From the NCBI GenBank assembly GCA_035645555.1, contig DASQMI010000011.1, forward strand, positions 1-15,232: a stretch of 15,232 nucleotides of DNA, read 5' to 3'. Source of the stretch: Lysobacter_F sp035645555 (lineage in GTDB: Bacteria > Pseudomonadota > Gammaproteobacteria > Xanthomonadales > Xanthomonadaceae). Shown one piece after another: positions 7,283 to 15,232 of the stretch. A program made the position numbers and the translations under genes. The notes under the pieces are model-generated. The model had not been told where the DNA came from, searched no databases, and worked only from the letters and a program-made list of their open reading frames with translations. Numbering within the stretch: the first letter of the stretch is position 1; each line of letters begins with the position of its first letter.

Positions 7283-8005
7283 TCAGCCGTGGCGGCGCCG
7301 CGCGTGGCGCACGAACCGGCGCAGCACGCGGCGCGCGTGCGGGGCGGCGCTGATGCCGCGCTCGGTGGCGCGTGCGCCGAGCCCTTCGCGGTCGAGCGCC
7401 GCGCTGCGCGCACGCACGTAACCGCGCATGTGCAGCGCGCTGAATTCGGGATGGAACTGCACGCCCCACACCTGCGCGCCCCAGCGGAACGCCTGGCAGC
7501 CGTCGCGCTGCGAACGCGCCAGCACCACCGCGCCGTCCGGCGGCTGCACCACCGTCTGCAGGTGGGTGGTCTGCGCGGCGAAGCGCGCCGGCAGGCCGGC
7601 GAACAGCGGATCCTCGGCCGCGTGCGGATGCAGCTCCACGTGGACCGTGCCCATCTCGCGCCCGGCCGGGTTGTCCTGCACGGTGCCGCCGAGTGCGTGC
7701 GCGATCAGCTGGTGGCCGTAGCAGATGCCGAACAGCGGCACGCCGGCCTGCGCCTGCTCGCGCAGCCATGCGGCGGTGCGCTCGCTCCAGTCGGCGCGGT
7801 CGGTGACCATCGCCGCCGAGCCGGTGACGATGACGCCGGCGAAGCCTTCCGCCGACGGCAGCGGCTCGCCGTGCTGCACGTCCACCACCACCGCATCGTC
7901 GCGCCGCAGGCCGGCGGCGACGCGGATCCAGTGCGGAAAGCCGCCATGGCGGCGCATCGAATCGACCGGGCGGCCGGTCTGCAGGATCAGGAACGGAGGC
8001 GTCAC
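7283..8005 (-). CDS. Class I glutamine amidotransferase (stand-alone domain)
   Basis: A 240-residue single-domain protein of the class I (triad) glutamine amidotransferase family, which release ammonia from glutamine or act as gamma-glutamyl hydrolases. The nucleophile elbow GICYGHQ is at 93-99 with Cys95; the other triad residues are His185 and Glu187 in VQFHPEF. The oxyanion region VTGSAAMVTDRADW (60-73) resembles GuaA-like stand-alone members. No synthetase domain is fused to it and none is encoded nearby, so the acceptor substrate is unknown. The C-terminus (225-240) is unusually arginine-rich. The gene is divergent from glyQ with 120 bp between them and is the first gene of a probable two-gene unit with the downstream membrane protein. 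The catalytic triad is intact, so I expect an active enzyme. Confidence 0.88.
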   Translation of the reverse strand: MTPPFLILQTGRPVDSMRRHGGFPHWIRVAAGLRRDDAVVVDVQHGEPLPSAEGFAGVIVTGSAAMVTDRADWSERTAAWLREQAQAGVPLFGICYGHQLIAHALGGTVQDNPAGREMGTVHVELHPHAAEDPLFAGLPARFAAQTTHLQTVVQPPDGAVVLARSQRDGCQAFRWGAQVWGVQFHPEFSALHMRGYVRARSAALDREGLGARATERGISAAPHARRVLRRFVRHARRRHG

Positions 8006-8088
8006 GACGGGTCGCAGGCAGGAGTGCGGGCGGGGACGCCGCGGCGTCGCGGCGGTGCGCGCCGACCGGGCCGGGCGATCCCCGTGGC

Positions 8089-8094
8089 TATACT
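8089..8094 (+). promoter_or_regulatory. Probable -10 element of the glyQ promoter
   Basis: TATACT, preceded by GTGGC, lies 31 bases before the glyQ ATG in the 120-bp divergent region. It would give a transcript starting near 8101 with a leader of about 25 bases. A matching -35 hexamer is not obvious at the right spacing, so the call rests on the near-consensus -10 and its position. Confidence 0.45.
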
Positions 8095-8125
8095 AGCGCG
8101 CTTCGTTGCAGCCCCCGATGGAGCC

Positions 8126-9033
<908 letters not shown>

Positions 9034-9037
<4 letters not shown>

Positions 9038-9216
9038 GCGATCAGATCACCCTCCAGCTGGGATTCGGCAGTTTCCTATTCGGCATCTTCTGCGCGTACT
9101 GGGCGCAGACCACCGGCCGCAACGCTTGGCTGTGGTTCTTCTGCGGCTTCCTGTTCTCGCCGATCGCGGGACTGGTGCTGCTGTGGAAAAACGGCGCCCG
9201 ACCTGCGCTCCGCTAA
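9034..9216 (+). CDS. Small two-span membrane protein between glyQ and glyS
   Basis: A 60-residue open frame whose ATG overlaps the glyQ stop in an ATGA arrangement. It begins MSDQITLQLGFGSFLFGIFC and has two hydrophobic stretches, about residues 8-24 and 32-51, separated by the short polar turn QTTGRN (25-30). The second span contains AWLWFFCGFLFSPIAGLVLL, a W-L-W-F-F-x-G-x-x-F-x-P-I-A pattern seen in many short uncharacterised bacterial membrane proteins, and ends with a basic KNGARPALR tail. Good membrane architecture, coupling to glyQ and the 78-bp gap before glyS argue that it is a real gene rather than chance. I do not recognise a named family and can give no function; a link to the synthetase is unproven. 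Confidence 0.7.
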
Positions 9217-9294
9217 CGCGGTGCCGCGACGCCGCCCGAAATCGAATCACACCGTGACGCTCGCGGCGTCCCCCCTTCCGACGCATTGTTGCCA

Positions 9295-11409
9295 ATGACC
9301 GACACCAAACCGCTGCTGATCGAACTGGGCACCGAGGAACTGCCGGTCAAGGCGCTGCCGGCGCTGGCGCAGGCGTTCTTCGACGGCGTGCTGGCGGGGC
9401 TGGAGAAGCGCGGCATCGCGTTCGATCGCGGCGAAGCCAAGCCGCTGTTCACCCCGCGCCGGCTCGCCGTGCTGTTGCCGGCGGTGGCGACCGAACAGCC
9501 GGAACAGCGCAGCGAGGTGCTCGGTCCCTACCTCAACGTCGCGCTCGATGCCGACGGCCAGCCGACCAAGGCGCTGCTCGGCTTCGCGCAGAAGGCCGGT
9601 GCCGAGTGGACCGCACTTGAGCGCACCACCGACAACAAGGGCGAGCGCTTCGTGCATCGCGCGGTCAAGCCGGGCGCGGCGACTGCCGCGCTGCTGCCGG
9701 AGATCGTGCGCGACGCGGTGGCGGCGATGCCGATTCCCAAGCCGATGCGCTGGGGCGACCACGCCTACGGCTTCGCGCGGCCGGTGCACTGGCTGGTGCT
9801 GCTGTTCGGCGGCGACGTGGTGCCGGCAGAGTTGTTCGGGCTGAAGAGCGACCGCATGAGCCGCGGCCACCGTTTCATGCACGACAAGCCGGTGTGGTTC
9901 AGCACGCCGGCCGATTACGTCGAGTCGCTGCGCGCGGCGAAGGTGCTGGTCGATCCGGACGAGCGCCGCGCGCGCATCGTTGCCGAGGTCGAGCACGCCG
10001 CCCGCGCCGCCGGCGGTGCGCCGCGCATCGAGCCGGGCATCCTCGAAGAAGTGAACTGCCTGGTCGAATGGCCGAAGGCGGTGCTGTGCAGCTTCGAGCG
10101 CGACTACCTCGCGGTGCCGCAGGAAGCACTGATCGCCACCATGGAGGCGAACCAGAAGTTCTTCCCGGTGCTCGATGCGCACGGCCGGCTCAGCGAGCGT
10201 TTCGTCGGCATCGCCAACATCGAATCGCGCGACGAGGCGGAAGTGCGCAAGGGCTACGAGCGCGTGATCCGTCCGCGCTTCGCCGACGCCAAGTTCTTCT
10301 TCGACGAGGACCGCAAGCAGGGCCTCGCCTCGATGAACGAGGGCCTCAGGACGGTCACCTACCAGGCCAAGCTCGGCACCGTCGCCGACAAGGTCGCGCG
10401 CGTGGCGACGCTGGCCGAAGCGATCGCGCGCGAGGTCGGCGTCGACCCCGCGCTCGCGCGCCGCGCCGCCGAGCTGTCGAAGGCCGACCTGCAGTCGCGC
10501 TTGGTCAACGAGTTCCCCGAGCTGCAGGGCATCGCCGGCCGCTATTACGCGATGAGCGACGCGGCGCTCGCCCACCTCGACGACGCGCAGCGCGCGCAGA
10601 TCGCCGCGGCACTCGACGAGGCGTACATGCCGCGCTTCGCCGGCGATGCGATCGCGCCGTCCAAGCTGGGCCAGGTGTTGGCGATCGCCGAACGGCTGGA
10701 CACGCTGGCCGGCGGTTTCGCCGCGGGCCTGAAGCCGACCGGCAACAAGGACCCGTTCGCGCTGCGGCGCAATGCGCTGGGGTTGGCGCGGACGCTGATC
10801 GAAGCGGAATTTGATCTCGACGCCGTAGCCGCGTTGAAGGTTGCCAGCGAACACGTCGGCCCAGTCGGGGAAGGCCAATCGCGTGCGTTTGCCGACGTCA
10901 ACGAGCTGTACGACTTCATCATCGACCGCCTGCGCGGCTACTACGCCGACGCCGGCGTGCCGTCGCAGCAGTTCGATGCGGTCGCAGCGCTGCGCCCGGC
11001 TTCGCTGCTCGACTTCGATCGCCGCCTCAAGGCGATCGGCGAGTTCGCCAAGCTGCCCGAGGCCGCAGCACTCGCCGCGGCCCACAAGCGCATCCGCAAC
11101 ATCCTCAAGAAGGCCGACATCGCCGTCCCCGACACGGTCGATCCGGCCCGCTTCACCGAGGACGCCGAGCGTGCGCTGCACGCGGCGGTCGAGGCCGCGA
11201 TCGCCGACACCGACCCGCGGCTCGCCGCGCGCGACTACGTCGCCGCGCTCGCGCGCTTGGCCGCGTTGCGCCCGCAGGTCGATGCGTTCTTCGACCAGGT
11301 GATGGTGAACGTCGAGGACGCGGCGATCCGCGCCAACCGCCTCGCCCTGCTCAAGCGCCTCGGCGACCGCCTCGGCAGCGTCGCCGCGATCGAGCACCTC
11401 TCGCTCTGA
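9295..11409 (+). CDS. glyS: Glycyl-tRNA synthetase beta subunit
   Basis: GlyS is the tRNA-binding subunit of bacterial alpha2beta2 glycyl-tRNA synthetase. The product has 704 residues, near the usual 690. It opens TKPLLIELGTEELPVKALP (about 4-22), the family's start signature; PIPKPMRWGDHAYGFARPVHWL lies in the first quarter, TMEANQKFFPVLDAHG near residues 282-297 and RFADAKFFFDEDRK near 327-340. The C-terminal part, ending around residues 650-700, is the anticodon-binding-like region with VDAFFDQVMVN. The ATG at 9295 is preferred; in-frame TTG codons at 9286 and 9289 are alternatives. No strong ribosome-binding site is visible in the 78 bp after the small membrane gene. Residues 503-532 (bases 10801-10890) have clearly different codon use from the rest. 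REP-like repeats begin 11 bases after the stop. Confidence 0.97.
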   Translation: MTDTKPLLIELGTEELPVKALPALAQAFFDGVLAGLEKRGIAFDRGEAKPLFTPRRLAVLLPAVATEQPEQRSEVLGPYLNVALDADGQPTKALLGFAQKAGAEWTALERTTDNKGERFVHRAVKPGAATAALLPEIVRDAVAAMPIPKPMRWGDHAYGFARPVHWLVLLFGGDVVPAELFGLKSDRMSRGHRFMHDKPVWFSTPADYVESLRAAKVLVDPDERRARIVAEVEHAARAAGGAPRIEPGILEEVNCLVEWPKAVLCSFERDYLAVPQEALIATMEANQKFFPVLDAHGRLSERFVGIANIESRDEAEVRKGYERVIRPRFADAKFFFDEDRKQGLASMNEGLRTVTYQAKLGTVADKVARVATLAEAIAREVGVDPALARRAAELSKADLQSRLVNEFPELQGIAGRYYAMSDAALAHLDDAQRAQIAAALDEAYMPRFAGDAIAPSKLGQVLAIAERLDTLAGGFAAGLKPTGNKDPFALRRNALGLARTLIEAEFDLDAVAALKVASEHVGPVGEGQSRAFADVNELYDFIIDRLRGYYADAGVPSQQFDAVAALRPASLLDFDRRLKAIGEFAKLPEAAALAAAHKRIRNILKKADIAVPDTVDPARFTEDAERALHAAVEAAIADTDPRLAARDYVAALARLAALRPQVDAFFDQVMVNVEDAAIRANRLALLKRLGDRLGSVAAIEHLSL

Positions 11410-11420
11410 CCGCAGTTCGC

Positions 11421-11445
11421 TGTAGGAGCGGCTTTAGCCGCGACC
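11421..11445 (+). repeat. REP-like palindromic repeat, copy 1
   Basis: A 25-base unit starting TGTAGGAGCGGCTTTAGCCG and ending CGACC. It contains its own short palindrome, GCGGCT-TT-AGCCGC. It is the inverted partner of copy 2 and differs from it at one base. Units with this core are frequent between genes in Xanthomonadaceae. Confidence 0.85.
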
Positions 11446-11462
11446 GGAAACCCGCGCCGACG

Positions 11463-11487
11463 GGTCGCGGCTGAAGCCGCTCCTACA
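11463..11487 (-). repeat. REP-like palindromic repeat, copy 2 (inverted)
   Basis: The reverse complement of copy 1 over 25 bases with one difference, which would be a G-U wobble in RNA. Copies 1 and 2 therefore fold into a 25-bp stem with a 17-base loop (11446-11462). It stands just after glyS and could end or protect the glyS transcript, but no T-run follows, so it is not a typical intrinsic terminator. Confidence 0.85.
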
Positions 11488-11525
11488 GGTGAGGCGGTAC
11501 ACGTGGGACCGTTGCCCGTTGCATC

Positions 11526-11550
11526 GGTCGCGGCTGAAGCCGCTCCTGCA
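11526..11550 (-). repeat. REP-like palindromic repeat, copy 3
   Basis: Third 25-base copy, in the same orientation as copy 2 and 63 bases further on. It matches copy 2 except for CTGCA instead of CTACA at the end. It can pair with copy 1 in competition with copy 2, so alternative folds are possible. Confidence 0.85.
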
Positions 11551-11604
11551 GGAAAGGTCTGTAGCGGTTATGCGCCGTTGCCGTCGACTCACACGGCGGC
11601 TGGG

Positions 11605-11610
11605 TATGCT
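11605..11610 (+). promoter_or_regulatory. Possible -10 element just before tamA
   Basis: TATGCT ends six bases before the tamA ATG at 11617. If it is a real -10 element, transcription would begin at or next to the start codon and yield a leaderless mRNA, which fits the absence of a Shine-Dalgarno sequence there. A -35 hexamer is not evident, so the call is weak. Confidence 0.3.
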
Positions 11611-11616
11611 CGCTGG

Positions 11617-13377
11617 ATGCGAGTCACGCCTCTCCTGCTGCTGATCGCGCTGGCGCCGGTGTCGGTGCCGGCCTGGGCCGTGCGCGTGGGCGACGTGCAG
11701 ATCACCGGCGTCGGCGAGGCGATGAGCGAGAACGTGCGGGTATCGCTGTCGCTGACCGACGCGGTCGGTCGTGAGGTGTCCGAACGCCGGCTGGATTACC
11801 TGCTGCGCGCCGCCGAGGACGAAGCGCGCGAGGCGCTGGAACCGTTCGGCCACTACACGCCGCACGTCACGGTCACGCCGACCCGGCAGGGCGAGGACGT
11901 CACAGTGCGGATCGACATCGCGCCCGGCCCGCCGGTGCGGGTGCGTGCGGCGACGGTGGCGATCGAAGGCGAAGGCGGCCGCGACCGCTACCTGCGCGAG
12001 GAACTCGACGCGTTCCGCCCGCACATCGGCGAAGTGCTCGACCATGGCACCTACGAGGCGAGCAAGGTCCGCATCACCCGCCGGCTGGCGGAGCGCGGCT
12101 ATTTCGACGCAGACTTCCTCGCGCGCCGGGTCGAGGTCACCCGCGCCGAACAGGCCGCCGATATCGACCTGCGCTGGACGAGCGGCGCGCGCTACGACAT
12201 GGGCGCGACCGTGTTCGCGCAGACGCCGCGGCCGGTGGTGCGCGAGGCGCTGCTGCAGCAACTGGTGTATTGGGAGGAAGGCAGCTACTACCACCAGGGC
12301 AAGCTCGACCGCCTGCGCGAATCGCTGGCGCGCCTGGACTACTTCGGCCGCATCGACATCGAGCCGCATCCGGAGCGCGCGGTCGACCACCGCGTGCCGG
12401 TGACGGTGACGCTCACCCCGGCGCGGCGCGACGTCTACACGGTAGGTTTGAGCTACGGCACCGACAGCGGCGCGGGCGTGCGGCTGGGGCTCGAGCGACG
12501 CTACGTCAACGACCGCGGCCACAAGGCGCTGGCGCAGCTGGACTGGGCGCAGCGCCGCAAGACCGCGACCCTGCAGTACCGAATTCCCGCGCTCGCCTGG
12601 CTCGATGGCTGGTACACGTTGAGTCTGCAGGGCGCCGACGAGCAGACCGACTACATCGACACCCGCCGGCTCGAGCTCGTGGCGTCGCGTTCGGGGCAGA
12701 TCACCCGGCGCTGGACGGCGACCGCATCGGTGCACGCGCTGCGCGAGCGCTGGCAGCTGCAGCCGCAGAGCCCCGATGCGGCGCCGGAGGAGCACCGCTA
12801 CGCCAGCTTCACCTTTCCCTCGCTGCGCGGCGAGTACGTCAAGGCCGACGACCGCATGTTCGCGCGCGACGGCTTCGCGCTGGTCGGCACGCTGCGCGGC
12901 GGCCTCGAGGGCATCGGCTCCGATGCCGACTTCGCGCAGGCACACCTCAGCGCGCGCTGGTACCGCGGCGTCGGCGAGCGCAGCCGGCTGATCGCGCGCG
13001 GCGAGCTGGGCCGCACGTTCACCGATACGCTGGTCGACATGCCGCCGAGCCTGCGCTACTACGCTGGCGGCGACCTCAGCATCCGCGGCTACGGCTGGCG
13101 CGAGGTCGGGCCGCGCTACGGCGATTACGCGCTCGGCGCACGCAATGTGGTGACCGCGTCGCTGCAGTACGAGCACTACCTCGACAACGGCTGGGGCGGC
13201 GCGGTGTTCGTCGACAGCGGCGATGCGTTCGACGACCGGCCCAACTGGCGTACCGGCATCGGCGTCGGCGTGCGCTGGCGTTCGCCGGTGGGGCTGGTGC
13301 GGGTCGACATCGCTCGTGGCCTGGACGACGCGGATTCGCCGTTCACCCTTCATCTCAACATCGGACCGGACCTCTAG
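11617..13377 (+). CDS. tamA: TamA-type outer-membrane assembly protein (Omp85)
   Basis: TamA is the outer-membrane half of the translocation and assembly module that helps insert autotransporters and other beta-barrel proteins. The 586-residue product has a signal peptide (MRVTPLLLLIALAPVSVPAWA, residues 1-21), then POTRA-like alpha/beta repeats up to about residue 270 (VRVGDVQITGVGEAMSEN starts the first; ARRLAERGYFDADF-like sequence lies in the middle), and a C-terminal 16-strand Omp85 barrel. The barrel carries the diagnostic RGY motif at 490-492 in LSIRGYGWREVGPR. The barrel ends in LHLNIGPDL rather than with a terminal aromatic residue, as is common for TamA. The first in-frame start upstream (11503) runs through a repeat and lacks a signal peptide, so 11617 is preferred. 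It heads a unit with a DUF6058-like gene and tamB. Confidence 0.93.
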   Translation: MRVTPLLLLIALAPVSVPAWAVRVGDVQITGVGEAMSENVRVSLSLTDAVGREVSERRLDYLLRAAEDEAREALEPFGHYTPHVTVTPTRQGEDVTVRIDIAPGPPVRVRAATVAIEGEGGRDRYLREELDAFRPHIGEVLDHGTYEASKVRITRRLAERGYFDADFLARRVEVTRAEQAADIDLRWTSGARYDMGATVFAQTPRPVVREALLQQLVYWEEGSYYHQGKLDRLRESLARLDYFGRIDIEPHPERAVDHRVPVTVTLTPARRDVYTVGLSYGTDSGAGVRLGLERRYVNDRGHKALAQLDWAQRRKTATLQYRIPALAWLDGWYTLSLQGADEQTDYIDTRRLELVASRSGQITRRWTATASVHALRERWQLQPQSPDAAPEEHRYASFTFPSLRGEYVKADDRMFARDGFALVGTLRGGLEGIGSDADFAQAHLSARWYRGVGERSRLIARGELGRTFTDTLVDMPPSLRYYAGGDLSIRGYGWREVGPRYGDYALGARNVVTASLQYEHYLDNGWGGAVFVDSGDAFDDRPNWRTGIGVGVRWRSPVGLVRVDIARGLDDADSPFTLHLNIGPDL

Positions 13378-13379
13378 GA
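13375..13379 (+). promoter_or_regulatory. Shine-Dalgarno site overlapping the tamA stop
   Basis: TAGGA includes the tamA TAG stop codon and ends seven bases before the next ATG (13387). This supports that start and tight co-translation of the two genes. Confidence 0.5.
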
Positions 13380-13386
13380 ACCGCAC

Positions 13387-14079
13387 ATGAGCGAACTCGA
13401 CCGCTATCTCCGCGACCACTACCTCGACGGCGCGCGCTTCGCGGCCGCCTGCGGCATTCCGGTCGAGACCTTGCAGCAACTGGTGGACGCGCGGCTGGTG
13501 CCGGCGCCGTCCTACGTGGTCGAGGACGGCATCCTGCACTCGGTGGTGTTCGGGCCGTTCGCGGCGGTGGACGTGACGGGCGGACGCTATTTCCACCCGG
13601 GCAACGCGGCGTGGGTGGCGCTGGCGCTGCGCGCGCGCGACGAGCACGGCGAGCAGGCCGGGGCATGGCTGGAAGCGCGCTTCCGGCGCCGCTTCGCCGA
13701 CGCGCTGGCCGAGTGCGACCGCGCGATCGGCCGCCTGCCCGATGCGTTCACCGATGCCGGCGCGCCCATTGCCGATGGGCTGCGCGCGCGCACCGACGCG
13801 GCGTGGACGCACTTCCGCCAGGGCGTGTTCGGCCTGTGCGTGGCCGATCCGTCCACCGAGCGTTCGATCGCGCGCAAGGAAGTGCTGCAGGAGGTGCTCG
13901 CCCGACTGAGCGACAACGGCATCCGGCGCGAATTCGACGACGACGTCCGCGAGCGCCTGCCCGCGCTGATCGACGACTACGCGCGTGCCGCGATGCCGTT
14001 CGCGCCGGTGGAATACTCGCGCAGCAGCCGCAAGCGGCTGGTCGAGGACTTGCGCGCCGCGCTCGCCGTGGCGGCGTGA
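13387..14079 (+). CDS. DUF6058-like protein encoded between tamA and tamB
   Basis: A 230-residue soluble protein with no signal peptide or membrane span. Residues about 13-45 (DGARFAAACGIPVETLQQLVDARLVPAPSYVV) look like a small MerR-type helix-turn-helix module, followed by VFG-x-F (54-58), GGRYFHPGNAAWV (65-77) and a mostly helical remainder with LEARFRRRFADAL (95-107). From memory this pattern matches DUF6058, a family that some databases tag as natural-product biosynthesis; nothing in this locus supports that label and I would not transfer it. The gene begins nine bases after the tamA stop, with a ribosome-binding site overlapping that stop, and ends 16 bases before tamB. The spacing strongly suggests one operon. 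A cytoplasmic protein would not touch TamA directly. Function unknown; family assignment moderately sure. Confidence 0.75.
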   Translation: MSELDRYLRDHYLDGARFAAACGIPVETLQQLVDARLVPAPSYVVEDGILHSVVFGPFAAVDVTGGRYFHPGNAAWVALALRARDEHGEQAGAWLEARFRRRFADALAECDRAIGRLPDAFTDAGAPIADGLRARTDAAWTHFRQGVFGLCVADPSTERSIARKEVLQEVLARLSDNGIRREFDDDVRERLPALIDDYARAAMPFAPVEYSRSSRKRLVEDLRAALAVAA

Positions 14080-14095
14080 GCGCGCGGACACCGTG

Positions 14096-15232
14096 ATGCC
14101 CAGCGCCCCCGCGCCGTCGCCGCAGGACCGCGAAGCCCGCATCGCCGAGCTGCGGCGGCGCCGGCACGCGCGGCTGCGCTGGCTGGCGCTGCGCAGTGCG
14201 CTCGGTCTCGCCGCGCTCGCGATCGGCGTGCTGCTGCTGGGCTACTGGCTGCTGACCACGGTCGCCGGCCGCGACGTGCTGCTCGCGCAGATCGTCGCGC
14301 GCCTGCCGGTCGGCACGACGCTGAGCTGGGAGGCGGCCGAAGGCCCGGCGTCGGGGCCGCTAATCCTGCGCGGCGTGCGCTTCCGCCACGGCGAAACCAC
14401 GTTCACCGCCGCCGAGGTGGTGCTCGACCCGGCGCTGCGGCCGCTGCTCGGCCGCCGTCTGCGCCTGGACGCACTGCGCGTGCGCGATGCCGAGCTGCGG
14501 CTGGCGCCGAGCGACGAACCGTTCGAGCTGCCGCGCTGGCCGGAATCGCTGCCGGCGATCGCGCCGCCGCTGGCGTTGCAGGCCGACGACATCCGCATCG
14601 ACCGCCTGCGGGTGATCCGCGAGGGCCAGCCGCTCGTCGTGATCCGTTCGCTGCGCGGCGGCCTGCTCGCCGAGCACGGCCGTCTGCACGTCGAGCGGCT
14701 GCGGATCGACAGCGACCGCGGCCGCTTCGCGCTGCACGGCGACTACGTGCCGGCCGAGCATTACCGCATGGACCTGACGGCTACCGCGGTGCTGCCGGCG
14801 CCGCCGGCGCGCACCCCGCCGCGGCTGGGGCTGATCGCGCGCGGTGATGCGTCGCGCCTGGACGTCGGCATCGGTGGCGCGCTCCCGGGTCCGCTGCGCG
14901 CGCAGCTGGTGCTGCGGCCGGGACGCGCGCCGGACGCGCCGCGCTGGTCGCTGCGGCTGCGCGGTGAGGCGTTCGATCCGGCCGTGCTGAGCGGTGGCGC
15001 GGCAACCGACGCGCCGCCGTGGCGCCTGCGTTTCGACGCCGATGGCGATGGCGGTGCGGCGCGCGTGCAGGGTGAAGCGCAGCGCGGCGAGCAGGTACTC
15101 GCAGTGCGGCCATCGCGGCTGCGGCTGGAGGAGCAGCGGCTGCAGCTGGAACCGCTGCAGCTGGCGCTGCTGGACGGCGTGGCGAGCGTGCGCGGCTGGG
15201 CCGACTTCCGCGATCCGCAGCAGCGGCGCTTC
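14096..15232 (+). CDS. tamB: TamB inner-membrane translocation and assembly protein, 5' part
   Basis: The frame from the ATG at 14096 stays open for 379 codons to the window edge, so the gene is cut on the right. The predicted N-terminus is cytoplasmic and basic (residues 18-28), followed by one transmembrane anchor (about 29-52, ALRSALGLAALAIGVLLLGY) and a periplasmic region of repeated short beta-strand segments such as GPLILRGVRFRHGETTFTAA, LRLDALRVRDAELRL and IRIDRLRVIREGQPLVVIRS. This is the AsmA-like beginning of TamB (DUF490), a bridge-like protein of well over 1000 residues that forms a groove across the periplasm, partners TamA and is implicated in phospholipid transport. Its place after tamA supports the call. 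A GTG directly precedes the ATG, so the start could shift by one codon; no clear ribosome-binding site is seen. The typical C-terminal DUF490 domain is outside the window. Confidence 0.88.
   Translation, partial: MPSAPAPSPQDREARIAELRRRRHARLRWLALRSALGLAALAIGVLLLGYWLLTTVAGRDVLLAQIVARLPVGTTLSWEAAEGPASGPLILRGVRFRHGETTFTAAEVVLDPALRPLLGRRLRLDALRVRDAELRLAPSDEPFELPRWPESLPAIAPPLALQADDIRIDRLRVIREGQPLVVIRSLRGGLLAEHGRLHVERLRIDSDRGRFALHGDYVPAEHYRMDLTATAVLPAPPARTPPRLGLIARGDASRLDVGIGGALPGPLRAQLVLRPGRAPDAPRWSLRLRGEAFDPAVLSGGAATDAPPWRLRFDADGDGGAARVQGEAQRGEQVLAVRPSRLRLEEQRLQLEPLQLALLDGVASVRGWADFRDPQQRRF

Noticed and set aside
9247..11397. Open frame of 716 codons on the minus strand opposite glyS
   Set aside because: Exact shadow of glyS; low-complexity Arg/His/Gly composition and no domain pattern, whereas the plus strand encodes a full GlyS.
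11421..11550. CRISPR array
   Set aside because: Only three copies, in mixed orientation, with unequal spacing (17 and 38 bases) and no cas genes; the core is a typical intergenic REP unit.
11434..14142. Open frame of 902 codons on the minus strand opposite tamA and the DUF6058-like gene
   Set aside because: It is the mirror frame of real genes in high-GC DNA, rich in Arg, His, Ala and Val with no recognisable domain. Its last part reads CRSGFSRD twice, which is simply the translated REP repeats.

Overview
This window is about 70% GC and looks like chromosomal core DNA of a gammaproteobacterium in the Xanthomonadaceae/Lysobacteraceae (Lysobacter-, Luteimonas- or Xanthomonas-like). That placement is inference. 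It rests on the base composition, the gene content (rdgC, hemH, tatABC, glyQ/glyS, tamA/tamB), TatA and TatC sequences of xanthomonad character, and intergenic palindromic repeats whose core reads TGTAGGAGCGGCTTCAGCCG, which is common in this family. There are no transposases, phage genes, CRISPR arrays, tRNAs or rRNAs. Coding density is very high: the longest gap between genes is about 207 bp.

Layout, left to right. (1) 23-1780, plus strand: rdgC, then a YgjP/SprT-type zinc metallopeptidase. (2) 1797-3631, minus strand: hemH (ferrochelatase), followed by an alpha/beta hydrolase whose start overlaps the hemH stop by four bases. (3) 3781-4644, plus: a secreted SYLF-domain protein with a Pro/Ala/Thr-rich tail, divergent from hemH. 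(4) 4712-6371, plus: tatA, tatB and tatC, a complete twin-arginine export operon; tatB and tatC overlap. (5) 6375-8005, minus: a class I glutamine amidotransferase and, downstream of it, a polytopic membrane protein of the BPSS1780 type, converging on tatC with a 3-bp gap. (6) 8126-11409, plus: glyQ, a 60-residue double-membrane-span protein overlapping the glyQ stop, and glyS (the two chains of bacterial glycyl-tRNA synthetase). (7) 11421-11550: three REP-like palindromic repeats, two forming a long inverted pair. (8) 11617 to the window end, plus: tamA (Omp85 translocation module), a protein I place in DUF6058, and the 5' part of tamB, which runs off the right edge with an open frame.

Most genes do ordinary jobs: protein export (Tat), outer-membrane and autotransporter assembly (TamA in the outer membrane, TamB bridging from the inner membrane), haem synthesis and glycine tRNA charging. 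I do not see a clear-cut new system. The two places where an uncharacterised gene sits inside a well-known functional pair are the best leads: the DUF6058-like gene between tamA and tamB, and the tiny membrane protein gene between glyQ and glyS.
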